From Paraburkholderia haematera (GTDB lineage: Bacteria > Pseudomonadota > Gammaproteobacteria > Burkholderiales > Burkholderiaceae), in NCBI RefSeq assembly GCF_905220975.1, contig NZ_CAJNBK010000006.1, positions 298,144-362,143 on the forward strand: 64,000 nt of DNA. The letters run 5' to 3'. This document shows positions 17,264-25,907 of the stretch, one piece after another. Numbering within the stretch: the first letter of the stretch is position 1; each line of letters starts with the position of its first letter. The notes under the pieces were generated by a model that was given only the letters and a program-made list of their open reading frames with translations, searched no databases and had not been told where the DNA came from. Made by a program: the position numbers and the translations under genes.

Positions 17264-17634
17264 ATCTTTCCGCCGCACGTGAAAGAGCGCTCGAATTTGT
17301 GGATCGCCTGAATATGATCGGGCCAATTTCGGTTACCCGATTTTTCGGTGGAGCGGGACTGGTGAAGGACGGCATCCAGTTCGGCTTTGTCATCAAGGGG
17401 GCACTGTATCTGCGTGTGGATGATCTGACACGCCCAGCCTTCGATGCATTGGGAGCAGTCCCTTTCAGCTACTCTGGGCAATCAAAAACTGTCAGGGTCG
17501 CCAGCTATTACCAATTGCCGGACGAGATAGCCGACGATCCGCACGAACTGATTCGTTGGGCGACCCGCGCGATCCATGCCGCTGCGGTGGCAAGGTCGAA
17601 AAGCCGGCGCAGCAAACACGTCGGTGCCGAGTAG
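17260..17634 (+). CDS. TfoX/Sxy N-terminal domain protein
   Basis: 124-residue protein with the TfoX-N fold: ISVTRFFGGAGLVKDGIQFGFVIKGALYLRVDD and the final YYQLPDEIADDPHELIRWATRA. It contains only this domain, not the C-terminal half of competence regulator Sxy. Overlaps the SnoaL-like gene by 4 bp (ATGA). Stand-alone TfoX-N proteins are of uncertain function. The basic C-terminus (RSKSRRSKH) could bind nucleic acid. Confidence 0.85.
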   Translation: MNLSAARERALEFVDRLNMIGPISVTRFFGGAGLVKDGIQFGFVIKGALYLRVDDLTRPAFDALGAVPFSYSGQSKTVRVASYYQLPDEIADDPHELIRWATRAIHAAAVARSKSRRSKHVGAE

Positions 17635-17951
17635 TGTCCGCCAATTTAGGCCATACCGTATCCTGATGTCAGGCGAGCCATGCCAACATGGTCAGGTTAG
17701 GGCTGCGACTTTCAGCGATAAATGGCGGGGAAATGCCAGCGCTATATGGCGCCAATAACGAGGGTGCGGCAAGCGGCTTCGAGGCGATGATCCAAGGGGG
17801 GATCGCGGCCCATTTCGGTCCTTCGCTTTTCCCCGAAGCGGTCAGTCAACGTTGGGCCGAATTCAGCCATCTGGCGCGTTATGACAGGCCAGTTACATTA
17901 ACTTTTCCCCACAGTCGCTTATTTGGACCGGGTTGTCAGCTATAACAACTG
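17635..17951. other. Intergenic region after TfoX-N gene
   Basis: 317 bp. A short plus-strand frame at 17688-17945 exists but has no family features, no ribosome site and unusual composition, so I do not call it. No hairpin with a T-run was found. Confidence 0.3.
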
Positions 17952-18263
17952 CTATTGGCCGGCGGCCGGCGACACTACGCTCGGGGTCGCCAGCGTGTTG
18001 TGACTTCCGGGAGCGTTGATGAGGGACGTTGAGCTATTGGTAGTGCTATTCGGCAGGCCCGAGTTCGGCGACCCGGCACTCATGCCGCTGTCCGAGTTGG
18101 TGACGCCAGGCGTGCCATAGCCGCTTGTTGCATTGACCGGCGACACGGCGGCCGGCGACACGGTGGTGGGGGTCGCCAGCGTGTTGTTGCTCTGTGCATA
18201 AGCGCCGCCCGACAGCGTGAGTGCGGCGACTGCCGCGATTAATGTACTGGCTGCCTTGTTCAT
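17952..18263 (-). CDS. Small secreted Ser/Thr/Asn-rich protein with terminal repeats
   Basis: 103-residue exported protein. Signal peptide 1-23 (ending GGAYA before QSNNTL). The mature part is low complexity, rich in S, T, N, P and G, and carries a repeat at each end: NTLATPTTVSPAA and NTLATPSVVSPAA. ATG 18263 follows AGGAGGAA, so translation is well supported; an ATG-less extension to 18302 is less likely. Similar short repeat proteins are common in Burkholderia. Function unknown. Confidence 0.75.
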   Translation of the reverse strand: MNKAASTLIAAVAALTLSGGAYAQSNNTLATPTTVSPAAVSPVNATSGYGTPGVTNSDSGMSAGSPNSGLPNSTTNSSTSLINAPGSHNTLATPSVVSPAAGQ

Positions 18264-18904
18264 GACCCGTTCCTCCTTGATTGGACTGGAATTTCGACGC
18301 AAGCGATCCTTTCGTATTTTTCCCTAGCGGTCTTTGTACGCCTGGCTCGTGGCGATCAAACAAACGCGCGCGACCCGTTCGCAGTCATGCACGTGAAGCA
18401 AACCACAGATCGCCGCTCAGGGCTGGCAACGAGACACGCACTTCATTCCCGGAAAGAATCTACGCCCGCCTAAGGCCTGCCTGGGTGACCGGTACCTCGT
18501 TCAGGCCCGCGATGCCCTCTATGTCTCAATCAGCTCATGTGACGCGGGATAAGGCTTCTCAGGCCGGTATTGCACAGTATTGACGACATACAGTGCCCCG
18601 ACAGCACGGGATCGAGTCCATAGCAGGCGACATCAAGTTTAGGAAAGCGGTCGCTGATAATTAAGCGCATTGTTCGCAAGGGTGAATTTCGATTTCTGGA
18701 ATTACCCTTAATGGGTCCTGGTCCCCAATCGGAGGCCGACGTGGTTCGGCATTGCGCGGTGCATGCTACGTGACCCGCGAGGAAACTGATTGGGCTGCGT
18801 GGATAGCGAATAGCCGCTGGAGCGGGCCGGTGAGCGAACTTGCAAGCGAACGCCTCCACGATTGGCGACGATCAAGGCTGGCTGATCCACGACCATACAA
18901 AGAT
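18264..18904. other. Intergenic region, no gene supported
   Basis: 641 bp. The left end should hold the promoter of the small secreted protein gene. Short frames occur on both strands but none has a ribosome site plus a family pattern. I see no tRNA or clear sRNA. Confidence 0.35.
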
Positions 18905-19222
18905 TCAGAGCATTTTCTTGATAGCGGTGCAATTCAAAGGCTGAGGAACTATGGCAAATTCCTCGCGCTGGGCGCGCTCGACAAGCGCATCGAGCTTGTC
19001 TCCCCCCAGGCTTGAAGTGGCGTCCGCCTTGTCATTGCACTCGGATCGAATTTTCTCCAACTCCTTTTTTCCCTTTGTTGGAGTATCCAATATGCAGTTG
19101 TAGAAAGAATTGCGAATCGCAAATTCCTGCATCTGGTTTCCCACGTACCATAACGGCAAGCAGCCGCCGATCTTCACTGTATCCAAAGGCGGTCGCGCCA
19201 CATTACGCAAATTGCATCTCAC
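18905..19222 (-). CDS. Hypothetical protein, lower GC, start uncertain
   Basis: Frame of about 105 residues whose C-terminal two-thirds look protein-like (MQEFAIRNSFYNCILDTPT, KELEKIRSECNDKAD), with two Cys and amphipathic helices. It is lower in GC than its neighbours, which hints at transfer. The GTG at 19222 is weak. The frame stays open upstream to about 19315 through an Arg-rich stretch (VGRGRSTLGS) that may be read-through of a repeated element rather than true protein. Possibly a gene remnant. No domain recognised. Confidence 0.35.
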   Translation of the reverse strand: MRCNLRNVARPPLDTVKIGGCLPLWYVGNQMQEFAIRNSFYNCILDTPTKGKKELEKIRSECNDKADATSSLGGDKLDALVERAQREEFAIVPQPLNCTAIKKML

Positions 19223-19431
19223 ATCGCCCGTGTCAACGCGGTTACGGCTGCTTCCGAGTGTGGAGCGGCCGCGCCCGACCAGCTTGGCGCGGTGCCGAAC
19301 GTCCGCTTCTGACCGCCTACCACCCTAAATCATCAACCCCTGATATCCGTCGTCCGTCGCCGATCTGCCTCAAATCTTTTCCGGCGCGCCGTGTCCAACC
19401 CTAATGCATCGCATCGCGCACGAGGTTCGGC

Positions 19432-19980
19432 ATGACACGGCGCAAATCGCAGGTCGGCTGTCCACTTGTACATCGCTTGGACGTGTGGCGCTTCACGCTT
19501 ACTTTTGCGTTGACACTTGCCTTGAGCGCCTGCGTTCAACCATGGGATCGCTTCAAGGCCGGCGAGCCGGAATCCGCCGTGACTGCCGCACTAGGCCAGC
19601 CTAAAGAAACCTATGACCTTCCGAAGGGCGGCAAGCGTCTGATGTGGCCGACGCAACCGATGGGCGAAACCACCGTCGCCGCGGATATCGACGCGGACGG
19701 CAAAGTCGTCGACGTCCGCCAGGTGCTGCAGCCGTTGGAGTTCTATCGCGCGGAGCCGGGAAAATGGACCCGCACGGACGTGCTCGTCAATTTCGGCCGT
19801 CCCGAAGAAACGATGTATCTGCCGCTCGTCAAGCGCGAAGTCTGGAGCTACCGGTACCTGGAAGACAATACGTGGTACCAGCTCTTTCACTTCTATTTCG
19901 ACGACGCAGGCGTGTTGCGCTCGACGCAAAAGAGCCCGGACCCGCTTCACGATCACGCCGACGATCATCCGTCGGAGTGA
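19432..19980 (+). CDS. BamE/SmpA-like lipoprotein
   Basis: 182-residue lipoprotein. The hydrophobic stretch FTLTFALTLALSAC ends in a lipobox with Cys 34, followed by VQPWDRFKAGEPESAVTAALGQPKETY, which resembles the SmpA/OmlA helix-turn motif where a conserved GxP closes the first helix pair. A second copy of that pattern (RTDVLVNFGRPEETMY) suggests two half-domains. The N-terminus before the signal is long, so a later start (for example GTG about 19486) is possible. Likely envelope-associated. Confidence 0.75.
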   Translation: MTRRKSQVGCPLVHRLDVWRFTLTFALTLALSACVQPWDRFKAGEPESAVTAALGQPKETYDLPKGGKRLMWPTQPMGETTVAADIDADGKVVDVRQVLQPLEFYRAEPGKWTRTDVLVNFGRPEETMYLPLVKREVWSYRYLEDNTWYQLFHFYFDDAGVLRSTQKSPDPLHDHADDHPSE

Positions 19981-20047
19981 GCGGCATGGACGCCTGGCGC
20001 GTTGTCATGCGATCGTGAAGCGGTGGCGGGCGAAAAGCGTTAAATCG

Positions 20048-20731
20048 CTAATGGTTATCCTGTGGATGATTGTGGTTTTCATTGCCGCCGCGCGCCTCGC
20101 CGCCGTGCTCACCGGACGGACCGCCCGGGTGCACGGCAGCCTGTCCCTGAGGACCGCCCATCGTTTGTCGGGGCGGCTGCGCAGGCCCGTGCGCGTACCC
20201 CGGCTGCGGCTGCACCGGCCCATGAGCGTACCCCGGCTGGGGTTGCGGCTGCGGGCCGCCGTGCATGACCGGCCTCGGGTTCATGGCCGGACCGCCCGCT
20301 GCCGGCGGACCACCATGCGGCGGCGGATGATTCGCCCACCGGTCCCGGTCGTGATACCAAGGTTGGCCGCGATAGTGGTGATCCCAGTAAGTGCCGAACG
20401 AGAACGCCACGATCGGCAGCCCGATCTGGAAGCCGTAAGTCATGATCGGCACCTCGGTACCCTGGTACGGATAGTCGAGATATTCGCCGTAGACCCAGCC
20501 GCGCAGTCCGGGCGCTCCGACGTCGCACCAGCTGTAATCGGAAACGCAGCCGTACACCGTAAGCTCCACACTCGGCGGTAATTGCGCGACCACCGGATAG
20601 TCGCCGGACGGACCCGCATAAACGTCCACGGGCTGATTCGAATACGCCAGCGATTGAGCGAACGCCGCGCCGGACAGCGCCATCAGGCAAACGCCTCCCG
20701 CGATGGCTCGAATGACGATTTGCTTTTGCAC
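20048..20731 (-). CDS. Secreted SH3b-domain protein with Gly/Pro/His-rich tail
   Basis: 227-residue exported protein. Signal peptide 1-25 (AFA before QSLAYS), then a bacterial SH3 domain at about 28-90 (VDVYAGPSGDYPVVAQLPP, WVYGEYLDY). After a W/H-rich linker (YWDHHYRGQPWYHDRDRW) the tail is low complexity, with the repeat PQPGYAHGP twice and ends in His/Asn-rich sequence. GTG 20731 is chosen because GGAGGAA lies just upstream. Probably a periplasmic or cell-wall binding protein; the His-rich tail may bind metals. Confidence 0.82.
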   Translation of the reverse strand: MQKQIVIRAIAGGVCLMALSGAAFAQSLAYSNQPVDVYAGPSGDYPVVAQLPPSVELTVYGCVSDYSWCDVGAPGLRGWVYGEYLDYPYQGTEVPIMTYGFQIGLPIVAFSFGTYWDHHYRGQPWYHDRDRWANHPPPHGGPPAAGGPAMNPRPVMHGGPQPQPQPGYAHGPVQPQPGYAHGPAQPPRQTMGGPQGQAAVHPGGPSGEHGGEARGGNENHNHPQDNH

Positions 20732-21105
20732 GATTCCTCCCACGGAAAGAGCGGTCCATGCATGAGGTGCGCTATTCGCTTTGTCCCGGCCATAACGGCG
20801 CCTCGATAGCAGGGCCACATTGCTTGGACAAGCCTGGTGGCCTTTGAATTGCACCCGACTGGCTGCGCAATTACGGTTTGTCAGCGTTCTTACCGGTCAG
20901 CAACGTTCATGCTTTGCCGCTCATGCGTCGAGCTGAGCAAAGAGCCGGTCCTGGAAGCTGCGCAGCTTGTGTCGATCCGCGCGCGATTTGGGGTGCCCTT
21001 TTGCCCGACGGTTAGCAGCGAACACGTGCAATCGACCCTCAACGGTCCTTTAGTTTTCTCGTTAGCGGACATTCCAATGCAAAAGCCGTTCCGATAGCAA
21101 AAGCC
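20732..21105. other. Intergenic region
   Basis: 374 bp between two minus-strand genes, with the SH3b promoter at the left end. No gene or repeat is supported. Confidence 0.3.
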
Positions 21106-21795
21106 TTAGTAACGCCCGGCCGAAGTATCGAGCTTCCAGAAATCGCTGACCAGACCGGTCGAGCGGAATATCTCCATGGCTTGAGCTGGCGTCCATTTCT
21201 CCCAGTCCGAGTCGGCGTGGTGCGAATACCAGCGTTGAGCCAACTCCGCCAATTGTGCAATCGGCATGACTTCACCCAATGGAAGCTGATGTCTCCTTCC
21301 CCAATCGCCAACATCTTCTGGGGATCGAAATGGAAGAACGCGCGCGCAAAAGTGGTGAACGTTGTCCCAAGCCCTGCGTGGCGGTTCGGCAAAATGAACG
21401 AACAGTTCGGTTTGCAAGGGAACAGCGTCCGCGACATCTATCTGTACCGGCTCCGCTTCGCCTCCAATCCGGGTATGCACAGTCAGTCTTCCCTTAACAA
21501 GGGCCGCTATACCCAGCGCGCACCACATGCAAGGAGCCCACCATCCTTTCGTTCCCGCTTGCACCCAGGTGTGGGTAGGCGACGACGAAAACGGATGTAT
21601 CACCCACACTTCGCACCGGCCTGGATGAAGCACGAGGCCATGGGAAGCCTGAAGGCGCAACAGCCCAGTTTCTACATCGTCGACGCTCGATGCAACCTTC
21701 CGTGCGAGTAACGCGTTGGTCGGCGCGTGACCTTCTTGAATAAAGGTCGTAACGATATGGTGGTGAAGTAGCGAGTCGAATTGCTGCTGGGTCAT
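21106..21795 (-). CDS. Alkylmercury lyase (MerB)-family protein, altered active site
   Basis: 229-residue MerB-like protein. The N-terminal winged-helix part is followed by the family core: M90-W-C92-A-L-G95 aligns with MerB WCALD, and HHFC150 aligns with the second catalytic Cys (C159 in E. coli MerB). Family members use two Cys plus Asp99 to cleave C-Hg bonds; here the Asp position is Gly95, so lyase activity is doubtful. FRSPEDVGDWGRRHQ matches the conserved end of the fold. No merA, merT or merR lies nearby. Start ATG 21795 is chosen over a longer frame to 21924; both lack a strong ribosome site. Confidence 0.82.
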   Translation of the reverse strand: MTQQQFDSLLHHHIVTTFIQEGHAPTNALLARKVASSVDDVETGLLRLQASHGLVLHPGRCEVWVIHPFSSSPTHTWVQAGTKGWWAPCMWCALGIAALVKGRLTVHTRIGGEAEPVQIDVADAVPLQTELFVHFAEPPRRAWDNVHHFCARVLPFRSPEDVGDWGRRHQLPLGEVMPIAQLAELAQRWYSHHADSDWEKWTPAQAMEIFRSTGLVSDFWKLDTSAGRY

Positions 21796-22287
21796 GTTTG
21801 TTGCGGCAACGCCGCCCAAGTTGGATGTCTTGGAAAAAATGCTCAGCGCGAATTGCAACGACCGCGGGGATATCGCAAACAGCAAATCTGGCGCTGGGTT
21901 GAGGTCGTTTATGCAGGCGACCAATCAGATCGGACACGTGTGCGACCCTATCCATCGCATTGTGGACTGTTTTAGGGGAACGGCAAGGCGTTCGCGCGTT
22001 CGCTTCCACCAACACGCCCACGACGCTGTAGCGCTCCGCGACCCAAGAGCCTTCGTAAGAAGGTGGCGAGCTTGCCGAATGCGCGAGCGTCGTTCCATTT
22101 CGGTCCTGCTCTCTGCTCTCTGCGGTCCCCAGGTGAATGCGGGAATAACCGGCGCACGCAAGCGGTCTTGCAAGGTGAGCACGCACGAAGCATGAGCATC
22201 GAGCGCAGCAGAACGCATTGGCCCCGGACAACATGGCTCAGTGAACGTCCGTCATTCGTTTGCTCTCGAGGAGCAAGGAGTACCAAC
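21796..22287. other. Intergenic region
   Basis: 492 bp between the divergent MerB-like and DUF4148 genes. Long frames cross it, but none has features of a gene. It should contain both promoters. Confidence 0.3.
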
Positions 22288-22608
22288 ATGGAATCGCATT
22301 CGTTGAATCGGCGCGTTGAGTCGCCGTTACTCAGCCTCGTGATAGCAGGGGCAGTACTGATGGCAAGTTCGGCGAGCGTCTATGCTCAAACCGCGCCGGA
22401 GTCCGCGCCCCATCGAGTCACACGCGCGGAAGTTATGCATGAACTCGAGGAATTGGAGGAGGCGGGTTACAACCCTTCCCAGGGGGACGATGGTTCGTAC
22501 CCCGCCGATCTTCAGGCTGCAGAAGAGAAGGTTGCCGCTAAACATCGAGCGGAAAGAGAAGCGGCGATGAACGCGGGCCAGAACGGGCAGGCGAAGCTAT
22601 CGCCATAA
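22288..22608 (+). CDS. DUF4148 domain secreted protein
   Basis: 106-residue exported protein. Signal peptide about 1-34 (ASSASVYAQ), followed by VTRAEVMHELEELEEAGYNPSQGDDGSYPADLQAAEEKVAAK, the DUF4148 pattern that is very frequent in Burkholderia. Start ATG 22288 has AAGGAG 8 bases upstream. Periplasmic, function unknown, often stress-responsive in the genus. Converges on the chemoreceptor gene with 12 bp between stops. Confidence 0.9.
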   Translation: MESHSLNRRVESPLLSLVIAGAVLMASSASVYAQTAPESAPHRVTRAEVMHELEELEEAGYNPSQGDDGSYPADLQAAEEKVAAKHRAEREAAMNAGQNGQAKLSP

Positions 22609-22620
22609 CCTGTTGAGGGT

Positions 22621-24195
22621 CTACTGACGATCACCAACCGTAAAGACGGCAATAGACTCCCGCAACGCGCTCGCCCGTCCGGCCATGGTCTGCGCACCCG
22701 TCGTAACCTGTTCGACAAGCACCGAATTCTGCTGAGTGACTTTTTCCATTTCTGCAACCGCCTGATTGACGTGCTCGATACCCGTCCTTTGCGTGGTCGA
22801 TGCGAGCGCGATCTTGCTCACGAAGTCATTCAGCTGGTGCACCGATCGCACGACCCGCTCGATCGTGGCACCCGCATCGGCCACCAGGTGCGAGCCGGCC
22901 TCAACATGATCGGCCGACTGCCCGATCAGCACTTTGATCTCCTTGGCTGCATCCGCGCTGCGCTGCGCGAGCGTGCGCACCTCGCTCGCTACCACGGCGA
23001 AACCGCGCCCTTGCGTGCCTGCGCGAGCCGCCTCGACCGCAGCGTTGAGTGCCAGAATATTGGTCTGGAATGCGATGCTTTCGATCACGCTGATGATCTC
23101 GGTGACCCTCGACGAACTCGCGGAGATGTCCTGCATGGTCGTCACCACCCGCTCGACGACCTGCCCGCCCTGGACAGCGGTGTTGGACGCCGCATTGGCG
23201 ATCGTGCTGGCCTGCATCGCGTCTTCGGTGTTCTGCCTGACGGTGGAGGTCAATTCCGCCATGCTGGCGGCCGTCTGTTGCAATGACGCCGCCTGTTCCT
23301 CGGTGCGCTTCGAAAGATCGGTGTTGCCGTCGGCGATTTCCCCGGCATGGACAGCGATCGATTCAGCCGAGGTCTTGATTTGCGTGACCATGGACATCAA
23401 TTGCAGACGCATCGCCTCGAGCGACGCCATCAGGCTATGCGCGTCGCCCTTGCCCAGTTTGACCGTCACCGCGAGATTCCCGCCTGCGATCTCGCTGGCA
23501 AGGCGCTGCGCCTCGGCCGGGTCCGCGCCGAGCTGTCTGAGTATGCTGCGCGTGATCAGCACCGCTGCCGTGAGGCCGATCAGCAATGCGACGACTACCG
23601 CGCCCATGGTCACCGCCTGCAGCGTTGCATAGGTTGCCGCGGCATCGTTCGCTGCGTCATGACTGCGGGTTTGTTCAAGTGCGAGCAGTTCGTCGAGGGT
23701 CGTCAGCCAGGCGACCTGCTTCGGACGCACCTCGTTGACGAGCACCTTGACCGTCGCGTCCGGATCGTTCGACAGCGCCCAGTTCATCGCTTCCTTCTCG
23801 ACCAGCGGCAAGGTTGCGGCTTCTTCCTGCTTGAGCTTGGCGAGCAGACGGCGCTCGTCGTTGGTCGTCAGCGGCGAAGCGCTGAACATCCGCGCCAACG
23901 CCTGATAATTCTCGGCATAAACCGCTTCCTGCCGCTTGATGGACGTTTGCTCCTTTGCCACTTCATTCTCGTCGGTCAGCAGCGCCATGTTGCGGATCGA
24001 GATGGCGATGCCGTTGACCGCACCGCGCAGGTTCGTCGCGAATCCCGTTTCGGCGTCATGGACTTGAACGATGTCGTCGAGTTTGCCGCGAATGCTGGCA
24101 ACGCCGGCCATGCCCATTAAAGAAGTGGCCACGAGCAGCGCCAGGACGGTACCGAAACCGAGTGCGAGCCGGGTGGAAACGTTGATTTGAGCCAT
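22621..24195 (-). CDS. Methyl-accepting chemotaxis protein
   Basis: 524-residue chemoreceptor. First membrane helix about 10-35, a four-helix-bundle periplasmic sensor (MCP_4HB type, about 36-190), second membrane helix about 190-212 ([19 protein letters not shown]), HAMP, then the cytoplasmic signalling domain with the hairpin tip [20 protein letters not shown]. It ends without a CheR-binding pentapeptide. ATG 24195 is chosen over a long upstream extension that is clearly non-coding. It couples ligand sensing to CheA/CheW, which are not in the window. Confidence 0.95.
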   Translation of the reverse strand: MAQINVSTRLALGFGTVLALLVATSLMGMAGVASIRGKLDDIVQVHDAETGFATNLRGAVNGIAISIRNMALLTDENEVAKEQTSIKRQEAVYAENYQALARMFSASPLTTNDERRLLAKLKQEEAATLPLVEKEAMNWALSNDPDATVKVLVNEVRPKQVAWLTTLDELLALEQTRSHDAANDAAATYATLQAVTMGAVVVALLIGLTAAVLITRSILRQLGADPAEAQRLASEIAGGNLAVTVKLGKGDAHSLMASLEAMRLQLMSMVTQIKTSAESIAVHAGEIADGNTDLSKRTEEQAASLQQTAASMAELTSTVRQNTEDAMQASTIANAASNTAVQGGQVVERVVTTMQDISASSSRVTEIISVIESIAFQTNILALNAAVEAARAGTQGRGFAVVASEVRTLAQRSADAAKEIKVLIGQSADHVEAGSHLVADAGATIERVVRSVHQLNDFVSKIALASTTQRTGIEHVNQAVAEMEKVTQQNSVLVEQVTTGAQTMAGRASALRESIAVFTVGDRQ

Positions 24196-24899
24196 GGCGG
24201 AGTCTTTGTCGACGGAAATAGGGCGTGCGCATGCACACGCGTTGCTGATGAGGTCAGCGAGCCGGTGAGTCTTCGAAATGCCGGATGTGGCGAATGGAAC
24301 CGCGCAATCGGTGCTGCGGTTCAGGACAGATAGCAGTGCTACTGCTAGAGGTGCTGGGGGTGCGGGTGGGGTTCGTGACAACCCATGCCGATGATTCCGC
24401 GCGCTGCCCGGTGCGTCAACGTGTGCTTTCGTACGACACGCCCGATGCCTGTGCCCACGAACGTGTCGCCAGTCGCAAGTGCGACGATCACGTTGCAAAA
24501 AACGGCGATTCCCATAATTGCCCCAGATTGGTCGAGAGGCCGCGCGTCGATTGATGTCCTTTAGCGCGCTACGCCGGCCGGATTATTGTTCTGTTCGGGG
24601 GCTATGCTAGTGCAGCCGTCGTAGCTGAAATAACTGTTTTTTTTAAAATTGCAGCAGATAAACACCGCAACCCGGACGCGAAGATTCGTTGTGAGCGACA
24701 GATCCATTCTCGACCAATCTGGAGAGGCCGCGGATTCCGGGTTGTCAGCGAGGCCCCTTACAATGAGGCGGCAATCGTCGGATCCGAACCCTCGCGAATA
24801 GCCATCTACAACGGGTGAGTCAGTCGCTGAGCGACTGGCTTTGAGCCGTAGCAACGCGCGATCGATCTGTGCCATAACGAATTCATTCGATACCGATCC
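24196..24899. other. Intergenic region between chemoreceptor and LysR genes
   Basis: 704 bp. A short poly-T/poly-A patch at 24636-24650 marks AT-rich regulatory DNA before the LysR gene. No gene, IS or RNA element could be supported. Confidence 0.4.
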
Positions 24900-25820
24900 A
24901 TGCGGAAATTGCCTCCACTCAGCGCGCTTAAGACCTTTGAGGCTGCAGCGCGACATCGTCATTTCGGCAGGGCCGCTGACGAGCTGTGCGTGACTCATAG
25001 CGCCATCAGTCATCAGGTGCGCTCGTTGGAAGAGGTGCTCAAAGTCACGTTGTTTGAAAAGCAGGGACGCCAGGTTCACTTGACCGACGCTGGCCTGCGG
25101 TTGCTGCACTCGGTCCAGCAGGCACTCGACATGATGGCCGAAGCGTGCAGCGACGCTGCTCACCCAGGCATGCGCGGTTCCCTGAAAATCTCCGCGCCGG
25201 CCGAATTGGCGCATCGCTTTTTTCCACGAGTGATCGGCGAATTCTCTCAACGCTACCCAGGCCTGACCATCCATCTCCTGGTGCACGATAGCGATTCGAA
25301 CGAGATCAATCCGGGTGCGGACATCACCATTCTCTATTCGATGGGCGACACCGATTGGGCCCGGTACTGGGCCGTACCGTTTCGCGCCATTGAATTCTTC
25401 CCCGTATGCCATCCGAGCCTGGTTGAGGGCGAAGGCAGCTTGCAAACTCCGGCCGATCTCGTGCGCTTTTGTCTGCTGCATGACGACCAGGATGGGAAAA
25501 CCTGGGCCACGTGGCTCGGTACTCATGCCGCCTCGTTGCCGGCTCCCGCGCGCAACCTCCACTTCGCGCATTCCGGCATCGCCATCGAGGCGGCACTGCA
25601 GAAGGTCGGGGTCTGCCTGGCGGATACGCTAACCGCGGGCGACGAGCTGAAAAGCGGCCGGCTGATTCGCCCATTCGCCGTTTCGGTTCCTTCGCCGGGC
25701 AACTACTACCTGGTTGCCGAACGGCGCAAACGGACCGAGGCCCGGCTCGTGGCGTTCATGCAGTTTGCCGGGCTCGCACAATATTTATGTGAAATCAATT
25801 CACCGATTGAAGAGAATTGA
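24900..25820 (+). CDS. LysR family regulator (GcvA-like)
   Basis: 306-residue regulator. N-terminal helix-turn-helix (LPPLSALKTFEAAARHRHFGRAADELCVTHSAISHQVRSLEE), the GcvA subgroup pattern. Substrate-binding domain from about 92 (GSLKISAPAELAHRFFPRVIGEF). It lies 88 bp upstream of an agmatine deiminase gene in the same direction and is the likely regulator of that pair. A divergent target is absent, so it probably autoregulates and reads into the pathway genes or controls a promoter in the 25.8 kb gap. Confidence 0.92.
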   Translation: MRKLPPLSALKTFEAAARHRHFGRAADELCVTHSAISHQVRSLEEVLKVTLFEKQGRQVHLTDAGLRLLHSVQQALDMMAEACSDAAHPGMRGSLKISAPAELAHRFFPRVIGEFSQRYPGLTIHLLVHDSDSNEINPGADITILYSMGDTDWARYWAVPFRAIEFFPVCHPSLVEGEGSLQTPADLVRFCLLHDDQDGKTWATWLGTHAASLPAPARNLHFAHSGIAIEAALQKVGVCLADTLTAGDELKSGRLIRPFAVSVPSPGNYYLVAERRKRTEARLVAFMQFAGLAQYLCEINSPIEEN

Positions 25821-25821
25821 T
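25794..25821. promoter_or_regulatory. Inverted repeat before agmatine deiminase gene
   Basis: ATCAATTC (25794-25801) and GAATTGAT (25814-25821) are perfect 8-bp arms with a 12-bp spacer, lying across the LysR stop codon and 87 bp before the deiminase start. Could be a LysR binding site or part of a weak hairpin; the sequence alone does not decide. Confidence 0.4.
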
Positions 25822-25907
25822 CATTAGTTAGCAAAAAATATTCAACCTAGGATAAGCCATGAATGCCGGGCACCTGCCGGCACGCCCCCAACTACTGGAG
25901 CGACACC

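Noticed and set aside
17688..17945. Small plus-strand frame after the TfoX-N gene
   Set aside because: No ribosome site, no recognisable domain, composition unlike its neighbours.
24561..25571. 336-residue minus-strand frame
   Set aside because: It lies opposite the LysR gene, and the LysR protein has clear family motifs.
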